Of a stretch of DNA of 33,136 bases, positions 1-9,239 are shown in pieces. Position 1 is the stretch's first letter. Every line of letters starts with the position of its first letter. The position numbers were made by a program, and so were the translations under genes. The notes below the pieces were generated by a model. That model saw nothing but the letters and a program-made list of their open reading frames with translations, made no database searches and had not been told where the DNA came from. Origin of the DNA: Rikenellaceae bacterium DTU001 (lineage in GTDB: Bacteria > Bacteroidota > Bacteroidia > Bacteroidales > DTU049); contig LFSZ01000003.1 of assembly GCA_001512885.1 (NCBI GenBank), positions 1 to 33,136 on the forward strand. The letters run 5' to 3'.

Positions 1-196
1 GTTCTTTGTGCATTCTTTGAGAACTTTGTGGTTAATATTTGATTATCCTATAACAAATAAACCAATATTAACAAATTTTTTATAAAATCACTCTTTTTTA
101 ATTTTTACCTATACAAAACGTTATAGAACTTTTTCTATAATCTCTATTCCAATTTAAATAAATAGATCCAGGAAATTTAGCTTTGTAAAAATTGCG

Positions 197-538
197 CTTC
201 GTAAACGCGATTTGTGAACGGAGCTACATAAAAATATCCTTTGTTTTACTTTACGTATTTTATAGCATAATTAAATAATTAGACGCGGTGTATATAGTGT
301 ACAAGTAGTCAAACGATTTCAAGGTTTGGTTGCGACGATTTAGAGGAGTGGTTACCAAATACCTCCAGAGCTATTTGATGTGGTTTGTAATCACACATAA
401 ATACTTGACAAGTGAGATAGAATCTGACATTGGTCGGCTTTTAAACCTCGCATCCTCGGACAGATGGGCGTGGGATGAGTATTGGCGGTTGGTGAATACG
501 AAATATAGATAAACTACTTCAAGTAAAACAATGATTAA
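197..538 (+). pseudogene. Decayed C-terminal fragment of a DDE transposase, probably IS1595-like (copy 1)
   Basis: Frame around 315-512 reads ...DFKVWLRRFRGVVTKYLQSYLMWFVITHKYLTSEIESDIGRL..NTKYR*. The RFRGVxTKYLxxYLxWF signature resembles IS1595-family transposase C-termini (from memory). A diverged second copy lies at ~14530-14840. No intact upstream catalytic domain. Confidence 0.6.
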
Positions 539-679
539 ATCTTTTATAGCCTCTAGCCTCTATTTACCTTCACCATACAAGAGAATCTTTGCTAAATTAA
601 AAAATCATAGCTTTTTTAATTGTTTGAATTGAAAATAATATTTTTTATCTCATAAAAAATTTCGAATTTTGCATAAAAA

Positions 680-1033
680 ATGTTTATAGAGATTTTAAAA
701 AGTAAAATTCACAGAGCTTTTGTAACTGAAGTAAATATTAATTATCAAGGAAGCATCACTATCGATGAGGATCTAATGGATGCCGCTAATATTATAGAAA
801 ATGAAAAAGTACAAGTTTTAAATTATAACAATGGTGTACGAATAGATACTTATGTGATAAAAGGCAAAAGAGGTAGTGGTGAGATATGTATTAATGGGCC
901 TGCAGCACGTAATTTTATAATAGAAGACCCTATCATAGTGCTCAGTTTCGCAACTATTGACTGCGAAGAAGCTAAAAAAATCACTCCCAAGATTATATAT
1001 GTGGATCAAAGTAATAAAATTATATCCAAGTGA
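680..1033 (+). CDS. panD: Aspartate 1-decarboxylase
   Basis: 117 aa, [31 protein letters not shown] self-cleavage site and typical length. Confidence 0.95.
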   Translation: MFIEILKSKIHRAFVTEVNINYQGSITIDEDLMDAANIIENEKVQVLNYNNGVRIDTYVIKGKRGSGEICINGPAARNFIIEDPIIVLSFATIDCEEAKKITPKIIYVDQSNKIISK

Positions 1034-2031
1034 AGCCAAAGGTAAAAACCTATTTGCAAACATTTATATTTCTTGCAATAGGTATTTTTCTTATATTTTG
1101 GTTTTTAAATAAGCTATCGCCAGCAGAAAAACAAGAAATATGGCATTATTTCTTACAAGCTAATCCTTTATGGATGATAATAGCAATGTTTATTGGTATT
1201 ATATCCCACATTTTTAGGGCATTACGATGGAATTTGCTAATAGAATCAGTTACTAAAAAGCCTAAAATTAAAAATACTTTCTGGGCCGTAATGTCTGGAT
1301 ATTTAGTTAATTATGCTGTACCCAGACTAGGTGAAATCACTCGCTGTGCTTTGCTCGGAAAAAAAGAAAAAATAGCTGTAGACACAGTATTGGGCACTAT
1401 GATATCTGAACGACTTTTTGATGTGATTTGTTATGTTATTATTTTTATATTGGCTTTTGTGGCTCTTACTGCTAAAGTAATAGCCTTCTTAGATAATTAT
1501 AATAAGCCAACTTTTATCTCTTGGCAATTTGCTCTCATTTTGTTACTAGCTGCGATATTAATAGTAGTGGCTTATAAACTATGGCGCAAATATAAACCTA
1601 ATTCTAAACTTGGTCAAAAAATTTCTGATTCTATTCACAGATTTATCGATGGTGGCAAATCTATTATTAATCTCAAGAAAAAAGGACTTTTCATAGTTTA
1701 CTCTATCTTGATCTGGGTATGTTATCTTTTAATGACTTATTTTGCTTTTTTAACGATAGATGCCACATATCATTTACCTATTGATGCAGCTTTTGCAGTA
1801 TTAGCACTTGGGACTATAGGTATGATAGTTATACAGGGCGGTATTGGGGTGTATCCTATTATTGTTTCACAAGTATTGATCCTTTATGGAGTCGATAAAG
1901 TAGGTGGATATGCATTAGGATGGATATCATGGATTATACAAACTGTGATCGTTTTGATTTTAGGCTTAATAGGTTTTATTATTTTATCTAAAAAAAATAA
2001 ATATGAACAAATACCAGATTTTAATAAATAA
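1030..2031 (+). CDS. Lysylphosphatidylglycerol synthase transmembrane region / UPF0104 flippase-like integral membrane protein
   Basis: 333 aa, many TM segments, [10 protein letters not shown] and [18 protein letters not shown] motifs of the family. GTG start overlaps the panD stop. Confidence 0.85.
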   Translation: MKPKVKTYLQTFIFLAIGIFLIFWFLNKLSPAEKQEIWHYFLQANPLWMIIAMFIGIISHIFRALRWNLLIESVTKKPKIKNTFWAVMSGYLVNYAVPRLGEITRCALLGKKEKIAVDTVLGTMISERLFDVICYVIIFILAFVALTAKVIAFLDNYNKPTFISWQFALILLLAAILIVVAYKLWRKYKPNSKLGQKISDSIHRFIDGGKSIINLKKKGLFIVYSILIWVCYLLMTYFAFLTIDATYHLPIDAAFAVLALGTIGMIVIQGGIGVYPIIVSQVLILYGVDKVGGYALGWISWIIQTVIVLILGLIGFIILSKKNKYEQIPDFNK

Positions 2032-2506
2032 GATTCTTACACTCAATGATTTACTTTTAAAAATTAAAAATTGGCGAGATAATGGAGATATCATTGTATT
2101 TACTAATGGTTGCTTCGATCTAATACACGTAGGACACATAGAATATCTAACAAAAGCCGCTGATATGGGCGATAGACTGATAATAGGTTTGAATACTGAT
2201 GAATCCGTTAAAAGATTAAAAGGACCTGACAGACCTATTTTAGATGAAAATGCTCGTGCCAAAACTCTTTCAGCTTTGTTTTTTGTAGATGTTGTTACAT
2301 TGTTTAACGAGGATACTCCTTATGAATTGATAGATGCTATTAAACCTGATATCTTAGTAAAAGGCGGAGATTATGAAATAGATGAGATAATAGGTGCTGA
2401 TATAGTAAAAAGTTATGATGGCAAAGTAGAAATTATCCCATTAGTCCCAGGCTATAGTACAACTAATATTATAAACAAAATAAATAAATTATATGATAAC
2501 AATTAA
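2003..2506 (+). CDS. rfaE2: D-glycero-beta-D-manno-heptose 1-phosphate adenylyltransferase
   Basis: 167 aa, nucleotidyltransferase motif FTNGCFDLIHVGHIEYL; LVKGGDYEIDEIIGADIV. Confidence 0.92.
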   Translation: MNKYQILINKILTLNDLLLKIKNWRDNGDIIVFTNGCFDLIHVGHIEYLTKAADMGDRLIIGLNTDESVKRLKGPDRPILDENARAKTLSALFFVDVVTLFNEDTPYELIDAIKPDILVKGGDYEIDEIIGADIVKSYDGKVEIIPLVPGYSTTNIINKINKLYDNN

Positions 2507-2546
2507 ATAATTCAGAAGTATTAATTTTAAATAATTTTTTTAAATA

Positions 2547-3509
2547 ATGAATATGATAAATCAAACTATTTTATTTCTAGATTCTACGCACGAATATTTG
2601 CCCCAACAATTTATAAATAATGGCTATGAAGTAATAATGCATTATGATTTACCCGAAAAATTGAATTTTGATATTAGAAAAAAAGTATATGGCATCATCA
2701 TACGTAGTAGATTAATTTTAGATAAGGATAAAATTGATTTATTTCCAAATTTACATTTTATAGCTCGTGCTGGATCAGGAATGGAAAACATTAATATAGA
2801 ATACGCTAAAAGTAAAAATATTTATTGTATAAATTCTCCTGAGGGAAATAGAATAGCCGTAGCAGAGCATGCTATAGGGATGTTATTATCATTAATGAAT
2901 AATATAATAAAAGCTAATTTAGAAATTAAAAATGGACTATGGCGTAGAGAAGCTAATAGAGGCTATGAATTAGATGGTAAAACCTTTGGGATTATAGGAT
3001 ATGGAAATGTAGGTACGGCTATTGCAGAAAGATTGCAAGGCTTTAATATGAACATTATAGCCTATGACAAATACAAGCACGATTTTAGTGATCAAACTGT
3101 CACAGAAGTTTCATTGGATGAGCTACTTGAGTCTTCCGATTTTATCAGTATGCATGTGCCTCTGACTAGAGAAACTATTTATATGGTAAATGATGATTTT
3201 TTTTCTAAATTATCTAAATCTATTTGGTTTATAAATACAAGCAGAGGGCAGATAGTGAATACCAAATCTCTTTTAAACGCCATCGATAGTGGTATAGTTT
3301 TAGGTGCTTGTTTAGATGTATTAGAATGGGAAAACCACTCTTTTGAAAATATCGAAAACATGCTATCTCATCCTGATGATATTCTAAAAAGAGTAATAAA
3401 TCATCCCCAAATATTACTAACCCCTCATGTAGCCGGATGGACTTTTGAATCTAATAAAAAACATGCTGAAATTTTGTGGAAAAAATTAAAGAATTTAAAA
3501 TTAGTTTAG
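2547..3509 (+). CDS. D-isomer-specific 2-hydroxyacid dehydrogenase (phosphoglycerate dehydrogenase-like)
   Basis: 320 aa, Rossmann GIIGYGNVGTAIAERL, catalytic INTSRGQIV and LTPHVAGWT. Confidence 0.85.
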   Translation: MNMINQTILFLDSTHEYLPQQFINNGYEVIMHYDLPEKLNFDIRKKVYGIIIRSRLILDKDKIDLFPNLHFIARAGSGMENINIEYAKSKNIYCINSPEGNRIAVAEHAIGMLLSLMNNIIKANLEIKNGLWRREANRGYELDGKTFGIIGYGNVGTAIAERLQGFNMNIIAYDKYKHDFSDQTVTEVSLDELLESSDFISMHVPLTRETIYMVNDDFFSKLSKSIWFINTSRGQIVNTKSLLNAIDSGIVLGACLDVLEWENHSFENIENMLSHPDDILKRVINHPQILLTPHVAGWTFESNKKHAEILWKKLKNLKLV

Positions 3510-3588
3510 AGTCACAGTTCCTTCTATAATAAAATTTATTATTTTGATAAAAAATTGTTTAATTATATTTACACTGCTTTGTCTTCAT

Positions 3589-4182
3589 TTAGATTTGCAT
3601 TTTTTGTAATAAAATTTTATCTATGTGCAAGCAAATATCATTAAATACTATATCTACATCTCGATGGCCACATATACTTACAATATTTTTGTTAGTTTGT
3701 TTATAATAATCTAAAACTGGTAAAGTATCCCTATAATAATACTTTAATCTTTTTGAAATGATAGCTTCATTATCGTCAGTTCTGCCTTCTTTTTGCGCTC
3801 TGTATAATAAACGGGATTTTATTATTTCTTCTGGTACATCTAATTTTATTATTAGATCCAATAGTAAATTATATTTTTCTAGCTCTTCATCTAGCATTTT
3901 TGCTTGACGCAATGTACGAGGGAATCCATCAAATATGATACCTTTTGTATTGCAATTTTCTTTTAAAAAATTTTCAACAATTTCTTCCATTATATCATCT
4001 GGTACAAGTGCACCAGAGTTTACAATAGATTTTATTTTTTTGCCAATTTTAGTTTGCTTTCTTATCTCTTCCCTTAATAATTCACCTGTAGAGAAATGGA
4101 TAAATCCATATTTATCTGCTATCTTTTTTGCTTGTGTACCCTTACCACTACCTAATGGACCAAATAAAACTATATTTATCAT
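3589..4182 (-). CDS. adk: Adenylate kinase
   Basis: 197 aa, P-loop GPLGSGKGTQA, DGFPRTLRQA; start overlaps the hpt stop (ATGA). Confidence 0.95.
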   Translation of the reverse strand: MINIVLFGPLGSGKGTQAKKIADKYGFIHFSTGELLREEIRKQTKIGKKIKSIVNSGALVPDDIMEEIVENFLKENCNTKGIIFDGFPRTLRQAKMLDEELEKYNLLLDLIIKLDVPEEIIKSRLLYRAQKEGRTDDNEAIISKRLKYYYRDTLPVLDYYKQTNKNIVSICGHRDVDIVFNDICLHIDKILLQKMQI

Positions 4183-4727
4183 ATTTCTTTTAATTTGTAA
4201 ATATCTAAATAATTTCTTCCTAGTCCATTATAATCCAAACCATATCCTACTACAAATTCATTCTTAATATTAAAGCCAATGTAATCTATCTTTATTTCAT
4301 CATTAAATTTAAAAACTTCTGGTTTGAAAAGTAACGTGGCTATTGATATTTTTTTTGGTGAATATTTTGATAAATCATTTAATAAATTTTTTATAGTCAA
4401 ACCTGTATCTATGATATCTTCTAAAATTATAATATATCTATTATTTAAATCTGCTTTTATACTATTGGCTATTAGACTTACATTACCAGAACTACTTATT
4501 CCAACATAAGAACTTACTTTTATAAAATCTACTTCACAATTATATGGGAAACGTTTTACGATTTCGGTTGTAAATATAAAAGACCCATTTAATACTGAAA
4601 TAAACACGGGCATTTTGTCTGCGTAATCTTTTATTATTTGAATGCTTAATTCTGTTATTCTTTTATTTATTTGTTCCTCAGTAATAAATAACTCAAACAA
4701 CCTGTCATGTATTCTCATCGTTTTCAT
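4179..4727 (-). CDS. hpt: Hypoxanthine phosphoribosyltransferase
   Basis: PRTase motif YIIILEDIIDTGLTI, VLNGSFIFTTEIV. The ORF extends to 4817, but homology begins near MRIHDRLFELFI, so the internal ATG at 4727 is favoured. Confidence 0.92.
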   Translation of the reverse strand: MKTMRIHDRLFELFITEEQINKRITELSIQIIKDYADKMPVFISVLNGSFIFTTEIVKRFPYNCEVDFIKVSSYVGISSSGNVSLIANSIKADLNNRYIIILEDIIDTGLTIKNLLNDLSKYSPKKISIATLLFKPEVFKFNDEIKIDYIGFNIKNEFVVGYGLDYNGLGRNYLDIYKLKEI

Positions 4728-4813
4728 AGCAATAATTTTATTACAAAAATTTTTGATAAAATTAATAAATTTATTGGTTAAAAAATTTTTTTTAGATACT
4801 TTTCGGAGTGAAC

Positions 4814-5239
4814 TCAATTATAAATATATAAATATCTGCCGTCAAAATTATTTTTATATAATAAAGCAGGTTTAGTAGCAGGTCCATTAATTATACTACC
4901 ATCTATTATTAAAAATTTAGATCCACAGCATTCATCTTTTACAAATAATACTGTGCTGTCATCTACATCTAATCTTTCGCAATCTAATAAAGGCTTATAA
5001 GGGCATGCTCGCTCCATAGTAACGAATTCATCTTGTGATTTTCTGTATATGATAATTCCTTTGTAACCTCCAGTAATATACATATAACCACCTACTACAT
5101 TAATATCGCTATATAAAGCATCATACACATCAATTCTAATATTTACAGGCACATAAGGAATATAATTATCATCATCTTTACAAGCATAAATCAAAAAAGT
5201 TAAAAAAATCAAAAAAAATAATCTATGTTTTTTAAACAT
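4814..5239 (-). CDS. Rieske-fold-like lipoprotein with substituted cluster ligands
   Basis: 141 aa, N-terminal signal/lipobox (LTFLIYAC), ACPYKPLLDC...KDECCGSKFLIIDGSIINGPATKP layout similar to a Rieske domain but lacking the His ligands. Confidence 0.6.
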   Translation of the reverse strand: MFKKHRLFFLIFLTFLIYACKDDDNYIPYVPVNIRIDVYDALYSDINVVGGYMYITGGYKGIIIYRKSQDEFVTMERACPYKPLLDCERLDVDDSTVLFVKDECCGSKFLIIDGSIINGPATKPALLYKNNFDGRYLYIYN

Positions 5240-5242
5240 TTA

Positions 5243-5590
5243 TTATCCTTTAGTTTTAGGTGGTTTATGTTGCTGTTTATATTGCCAATTTTTTATCCAA
5301 CGTTTAATAAAAAATTCTTTTTTATTTTCACGATTTCTTTTGGCTTGTTTTTGAGCATCTTTCATGGCTTCTCTTGTTTCGGGAGTCTGATTATTCATCT
5401 GTTGTTTTACAGCTTTTTGATACAAAATGGTATCATCTTTTTGACGTTTCTTTTTTTCTTTTTCTATTTTTTTCTCTTGACTATTGATACTAGTAGATTG
5501 ACTCTTACAAGAATAACAAGTCATTGATAAGCCTGAAAAAAGTATAATTATTAAGAATATTATTGTTTTTTGATTGGATATTTGTATCAT
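5243..5590 (-). CDS. Small lysine-rich putative lipoprotein, function unknown
   Basis: 115 aa, hydrophobic N-terminus followed by Cys (SMTCYSCKSQ), highly charged basic C-terminus; precedes the Rieske-like lipoprotein on the same strand. Confidence 0.6.
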   Translation of the reverse strand: MIQISNQKTIIFLIIILFSGLSMTCYSCKSQSTSINSQEKKIEKEKKKRQKDDTILYQKAVKQQMNNQTPETREAMKDAQKQAKRNRENKKEFFIKRWIKNWQYKQQHKPPKTKG

Positions 5591-5622
5591 TAAATATAAA
5601 TTTTTTTTTTAAATCTTTGTTG

Positions 5623-5630
5623 CAAAGATA
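5623..5630 (-). promoter_or_regulatory. Bacteroidetes-type -7 element (TATCTTTG on minus strand)
   Basis: caaagata on plus strand = TATCTTTG, 33 nt upstream of the start at 5590; matches TAnnTTTG. Confidence 0.45.
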
Positions 5631-5690
5631 TAAATTTATTTTTTTTATAAAACTTTCTTATTTATGCGAAAAAATAATTAAATTTTATAA

Positions 5691-7733
5691 TCACTTCACT
5701 TTGTCCCCTGGTTTAGCATTATCATCTGCACACACAAGCATCAGATCTCCATTTTTGTTTTCTACAAATAGTACCATACCCTCAGATTCTACACCTCTAA
5801 TTTTCTTTTTTTCTAAATTGGCAACTAATATTACTTTTTTATTAATTATTTGATCTGGGCTTATATGTTGAGCTATACCAGAAACTATAGTACGTATTTG
5901 ACCACCTATATTTATTTGCAATTTTAAAAGTTTATCAGCATTAGATATATACTCTGCAGAGATTACTTGGCCAACTCTCAGGTCTATTTTTTCAAAATCT
6001 TCCCACGAGATTATAGGTTTCAAATCATCAAGTCGATTTACTACTTCTACTGCATCAGATTTATGAAGTTTATTTAATTGATTTTCTATAACCTCATCAC
6101 TTATCTGTTCGAAAAGAATGATAGGTTGTTCTATACGTGCACCAGTTTTTAATAAAGGAGTCCCTATTTTATCCCAGTCTAATAGATTTATGTGTAAAAT
6201 ATTCCTTAGTTTTTGAGCTGTGAAAGGAAGGAATGGTTCGCTTAATAGCGATAAATTAGCCACAAGTTGTAAAATATTATAAATAATACCTTTGGTGATA
6301 TTAGGACTTGTTTTAGCAAGTTTCCAAGGTTCTTTTTCAGTCAAATATTTATTACCAAACCTAGCTACATCCATCATAGAGTTTAGAGCTTCACGAAATT
6401 TGAATTGTTCTAAATAGTTAGTTACCTCATCCCGTTTTTTTGTAATGAAAGAATAAATCATTTCTTCATCTTCTATTAAAAAGTTTTCGGGTACTAAACC
6501 ACTATAGTATTTATGCGTCAATACGAGAGCACGATTTACCAAATTACCATAGATAGCTGCTAATTCATTATTATTATGTTGTTGAAAGTTTTTCCAAGTG
6601 AAATCACTATCTTTGGTTTCGGGCATATTGATAGTGAGCACATACCTCAATACATCTTGTTTATTAGGAAAATCGACTAAATATTCATCTAGCCAAACCG
6701 CCCAATTACGGGAAGTAGAGATTTTTTTGCCTTCTAAATTCATAAATTCATTAGCTGGTACATTTTCTGGTAATATATAAGAGCCCTCCATTTTGAGCAT
6801 AACTGGAAATATGATACAATGAAAAACGATATTATCCTTGCCGATGAAATGTATCAGTTTGGTATCTTGATTTTTCCAATAAGGTTGCCAATCTTTACCA
6901 GTTTTTTTTGACCAATCTATAGAAGCTGATATATAACCTAAAGGAGCTTCGAACCACACATAAAGTACTTTGCCTTCGGCGTCAGGTAGGGGTACAGGTA
7001 CTCCCCAGTCCAGATCTCTAGTAACAGCCCTGGGTTGCAGTCCTTGATCTAACCAACTTTTACATTGACCATAAACATTAGGTTTCCATTCTTTGTGTCC
7101 TTCCAAAATCCATTCTCTAAGCCAACCTTCATATTTGTCTAATGGCAAATACCAATGTAAAGTTTCTTTTAATACCGGTGCAGAACCTGATAAGGTAGAA
7201 CGTGGATTTATGAGTTCCTGCGGACTTAGTGATGATCCACATTTCTCACATTGATCTCCATAAGCTTCGGTATAACCACAATGAGGGCAAGTACCTATTA
7301 TATATCTGTCCGCCAAAAATTGACCTGCTTCTTCATCATAATATTGTAGAATATTTTGTGTAAAAAGTTCCCCTTTGTTTAATAATTTTAGAAAAAAATC
7401 CTGACTTAGTTGATAATGTATGGGGTTGGAGGTACGGGAATAAATATCGAAACTAATACCAAAATCTTCGAAAGATTTTTTTATTTTATTATGATAATGA
7501 TCTACTATCTGCTGTGGCGATATATTCTCTTGTCTAGCTCTTATGGTTATCGGTACACCATGTTCATCGCTACCTCCTACAAATAATACATCTCTACCTC
7601 TCATTCGCAAATACCTAACATATATATCAGCTGGCACATATACACCTGCCAAATGTCCTATATGAATCGGACCATTAGCATAGGGAAGTGCTGTTGTGAC
7701 AGTATATTTTTTATAATTTCTTGATTCAGCCAT
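5691..7733 (-). CDS. metG: Methionyl-tRNA synthetase with C-terminal tRNA-binding (EMAP/OB) domain
   Basis: [18 protein letters not shown], zinc knuckle [28 protein letters not shown]-terminal [12 protein letters not shown]. The track start is 7760, but a TAnnTTTG element overlaps it, so the start at 7733 ([10 protein letters not shown]) is favoured. Confidence 0.96.
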   Translation of the reverse strand: MAESRNYKKYTVTTALPYANGPIHIGHLAGVYVPADIYVRYLRMRGRDVLFVGGSDEHGVPITIRARQENISPQQIVDHYHNKIKKSFEDFGISFDIYSRTSNPIHYQLSQDFFLKLLNKGELFTQNILQYYDEEAGQFLADRYIIGTCPHCGYTEAYGDQCEKCGSSLSPQELINPRSTLSGSAPVLKETLHWYLPLDKYEGWLREWILEGHKEWKPNVYGQCKSWLDQGLQPRAVTRDLDWGVPVPLPDAEGKVLYVWFEAPLGYISASIDWSKKTGKDWQPYWKNQDTKLIHFIGKDNIVFHCIIFPVMLKMEGSYILPENVPANEFMNLEGKKISTSRNWAVWLDEYLVDFPNKQDVLRYVLTINMPETKDSDFTWKNFQQHNNNELAAIYGNLVNRALVLTHKYYSGLVPENFLIEDEEMIYSFITKKRDEVTNYLEQFKFREALNSMMDVARFGNKYLTEKEPWKLAKTSPNITKGIIYNILQLVANLSLLSEPFLPFTAQKLRNILHINLLDWDKIGTPLLKTGARIEQPIILFEQISDEVIENQLNKLHKSDAVEVVNRLDDLKPIISWEDFEKIDLRVGQVISAEYISNADKLLKLQINIGGQIRTIVSGIAQHISPDQIINKKVILVANLEKKKIRGVESEGMVLFVENKNGDLMLVCADDNAKPGDKVK

Positions 7734-7757
7734 ACAATTATTTTTATTGTGAAAATG

Positions 7758-7765
7758 CAAAAATA
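7758..7765 (-). promoter_or_regulatory. Bacteroidetes-type -7 element (TATTTTTG) upstream of metG
   Basis: caaaaata on plus strand = TATTTTTG on minus, 25 nt upstream of the 7733 start. Confidence 0.4.
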
Positions 7766-7893
7766 ATAAAAATTATTTGTGAAATAAAGTAAAAAATAAT
7801 TTTGTAATTATGCATTTTATTAATAATAGGGTATCTATTTACACTGAAAGTATCATTAACATTCTTGTTGTCTTATAAATCTCAAATAAAAGT

Positions 7894-8215
7894 ATGAATG
7901 CACTAAATCCAAATTATCATCGCAGTTCACTACATTTGCCTTGTTATGATTATTTACAAGAGATCGCATATTATATTACAATATGCACCTAATAATAGGC
8001 AAAATATATTTGGCGATATCAAAAATAATGAAATGGTTTTTTTTAAATGAGTCTGATAAAATTGCAAATAAATATTGGGAATAAATTTCAACACATTATC
8101 CAAATACACACATGGGTAAATATGTAATAATGCCAAATCATATTCATTAAATAATAATTATTGGTTAAATGCCTAATTCATAGTATTTAGAGTTGTAGGC
8201 TGATTTTTGTATTAA
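7894..8215 (+). pseudogene. Decayed RAYT / Y1 (IS200-like, HUH) transposase
   Basis: Readable with stops/frameshifts: MNALNPNYHRSSLHLPCYDYLQEIAYYITICT (7894 on), then (c)QNIFGDIKNNEMVFFK, then W E * ..YVIMPNHIH (GTAATAATGCCAAATCATATTCAT 8124-8147) followed by IIIIG. Order and spacing match RAYT proteins (RRSxRLxxYDY..YFVTICT..FGxI..VxMPNHxHGIIII). Confidence 0.85.
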
Positions 8216-8429
8216 TTATTTTCGATATCCATATGATAATAACTTTATGATAATAACTTTAGAAATTTTAAATACTCTACGTTATTATATGAGAATAAAA
8301 AAATTCTAAAACAAAATTTCATTCCATTGGTAAACAAATTATAACTACTAAAATTAAAAATCAAAAATATATTTTGTTAAATATTTAATAATCATTTACT
8401 TTGCAAAAAGATTCAAAAAATAAAAATTC

Positions 8430-9239
8430 ATGAATTGGGAACATATTAATGAAGATATAGATAAAATTATTAAAAATGCATCTATAACTCAAAAAATTGC
8501 AAAGGAATTGATCAGTTTTATAGACTTAACTACTCTCGAAGGTACAGATAATAATTTAGTGGTTAAGGAACTAATAGCCCAAGCTAAGGAGAGTTATCAA
8601 AAAACTAATGGCAAGGGTGTAGCTGCAGTATGTGTATATCCAGTATTTGCGGATTTCGCTGCCAATGAGTTAGCTAATACAAATATTCATTTAGCATGCG
8701 TGGCAGGTAGTTTTCCTAGTGGCCAATCGCCATTACACGTTAGAATAGCTGAAGTGGAGCATGCCGTAGCACATGGAGCTCAAGAGATAGATATGGTTAT
8801 ATCCAGAGGAGCCGCTTTAGCTGGCGATTTTGATTTTGTAAAATACGAAATAGCTCTGCATAAAAAAGCTTGTGGTAGTGCCCATTTAAAAGTAATACTC
8901 GAAACCGGAGAATTAAAAGATCCTGATTTAATATACAATATTAGTATGTTAGCAATGGAAAATGGAGCAGATTTTATCAAAACTTCTACTGGCAAAACCT
9001 CACCAGCAGCCACATTAGATGCGGCTTTTGTTATGTGTTGTGCTATAAAAGAATATTATGCTCTTACTAACAAAAAAATTGGTTTTAAACCTGCAGGTGG
9101 TATTAGAGAACCTCAAGAAGCATTTAATTATTACTTAATTGTAAAAAATATTTTGGGAATAGATTGGTTGACTCCTAATCTTTTTCGTATCGGTGCTAGT
9201 AAATTATTGTTAAATCTTTATAAATTTTCAGAATTATGA
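8430..9239 (+). CDS. deoC: Deoxyribose-phosphate aldolase
   Basis: 269 aa, FIDLTTLEGTD, KVILETGEL, ADFIKTSTGK, VGFKPAGGIR-type motif (IGFKPAGGIR). Confidence 0.95.
   Translation: MNWEHINEDIDKIIKNASITQKIAKELISFIDLTTLEGTDNNLVVKELIAQAKESYQKTNGKGVAAVCVYPVFADFAANELANTNIHLACVAGSFPSGQSPLHVRIAEVEHAVAHGAQEIDMVISRGAALAGDFDFVKYEIALHKKACGSAHLKVILETGELKDPDLIYNISMLAMENGADFIKTSTGKTSPAATLDAAFVMCCAIKEYYALTNKKIGFKPAGGIREPQEAFNYYLIVKNILGIDWLTPNLFRIGASKLLLNLYKFSEL

Noticed and set aside
2547-3509. Possible duplicate of serA
   Set aside because: Same superfamily as 29932-30855 but clearly diverged, with canonical catalytic His; treated as a separate 2-hydroxyacid dehydrogenase rather than a recent duplication.
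3935-4267. 110-aa plus-strand ORF
   Set aside because: Antisense to adk/hpt, both strongly supported.
5225-5853. Plus-strand ORFs 5225..5527 and 5563..5853
   Set aside because: Phe-rich translations antisense to Lys-rich lipoprotein and metG; artefacts of AT-rich composition.
7954-8136. 60-aa minus-strand ORF in the track
   Set aside because: It is antisense to the readable RAYT pseudogene; no recognisable domain and no initiation context.
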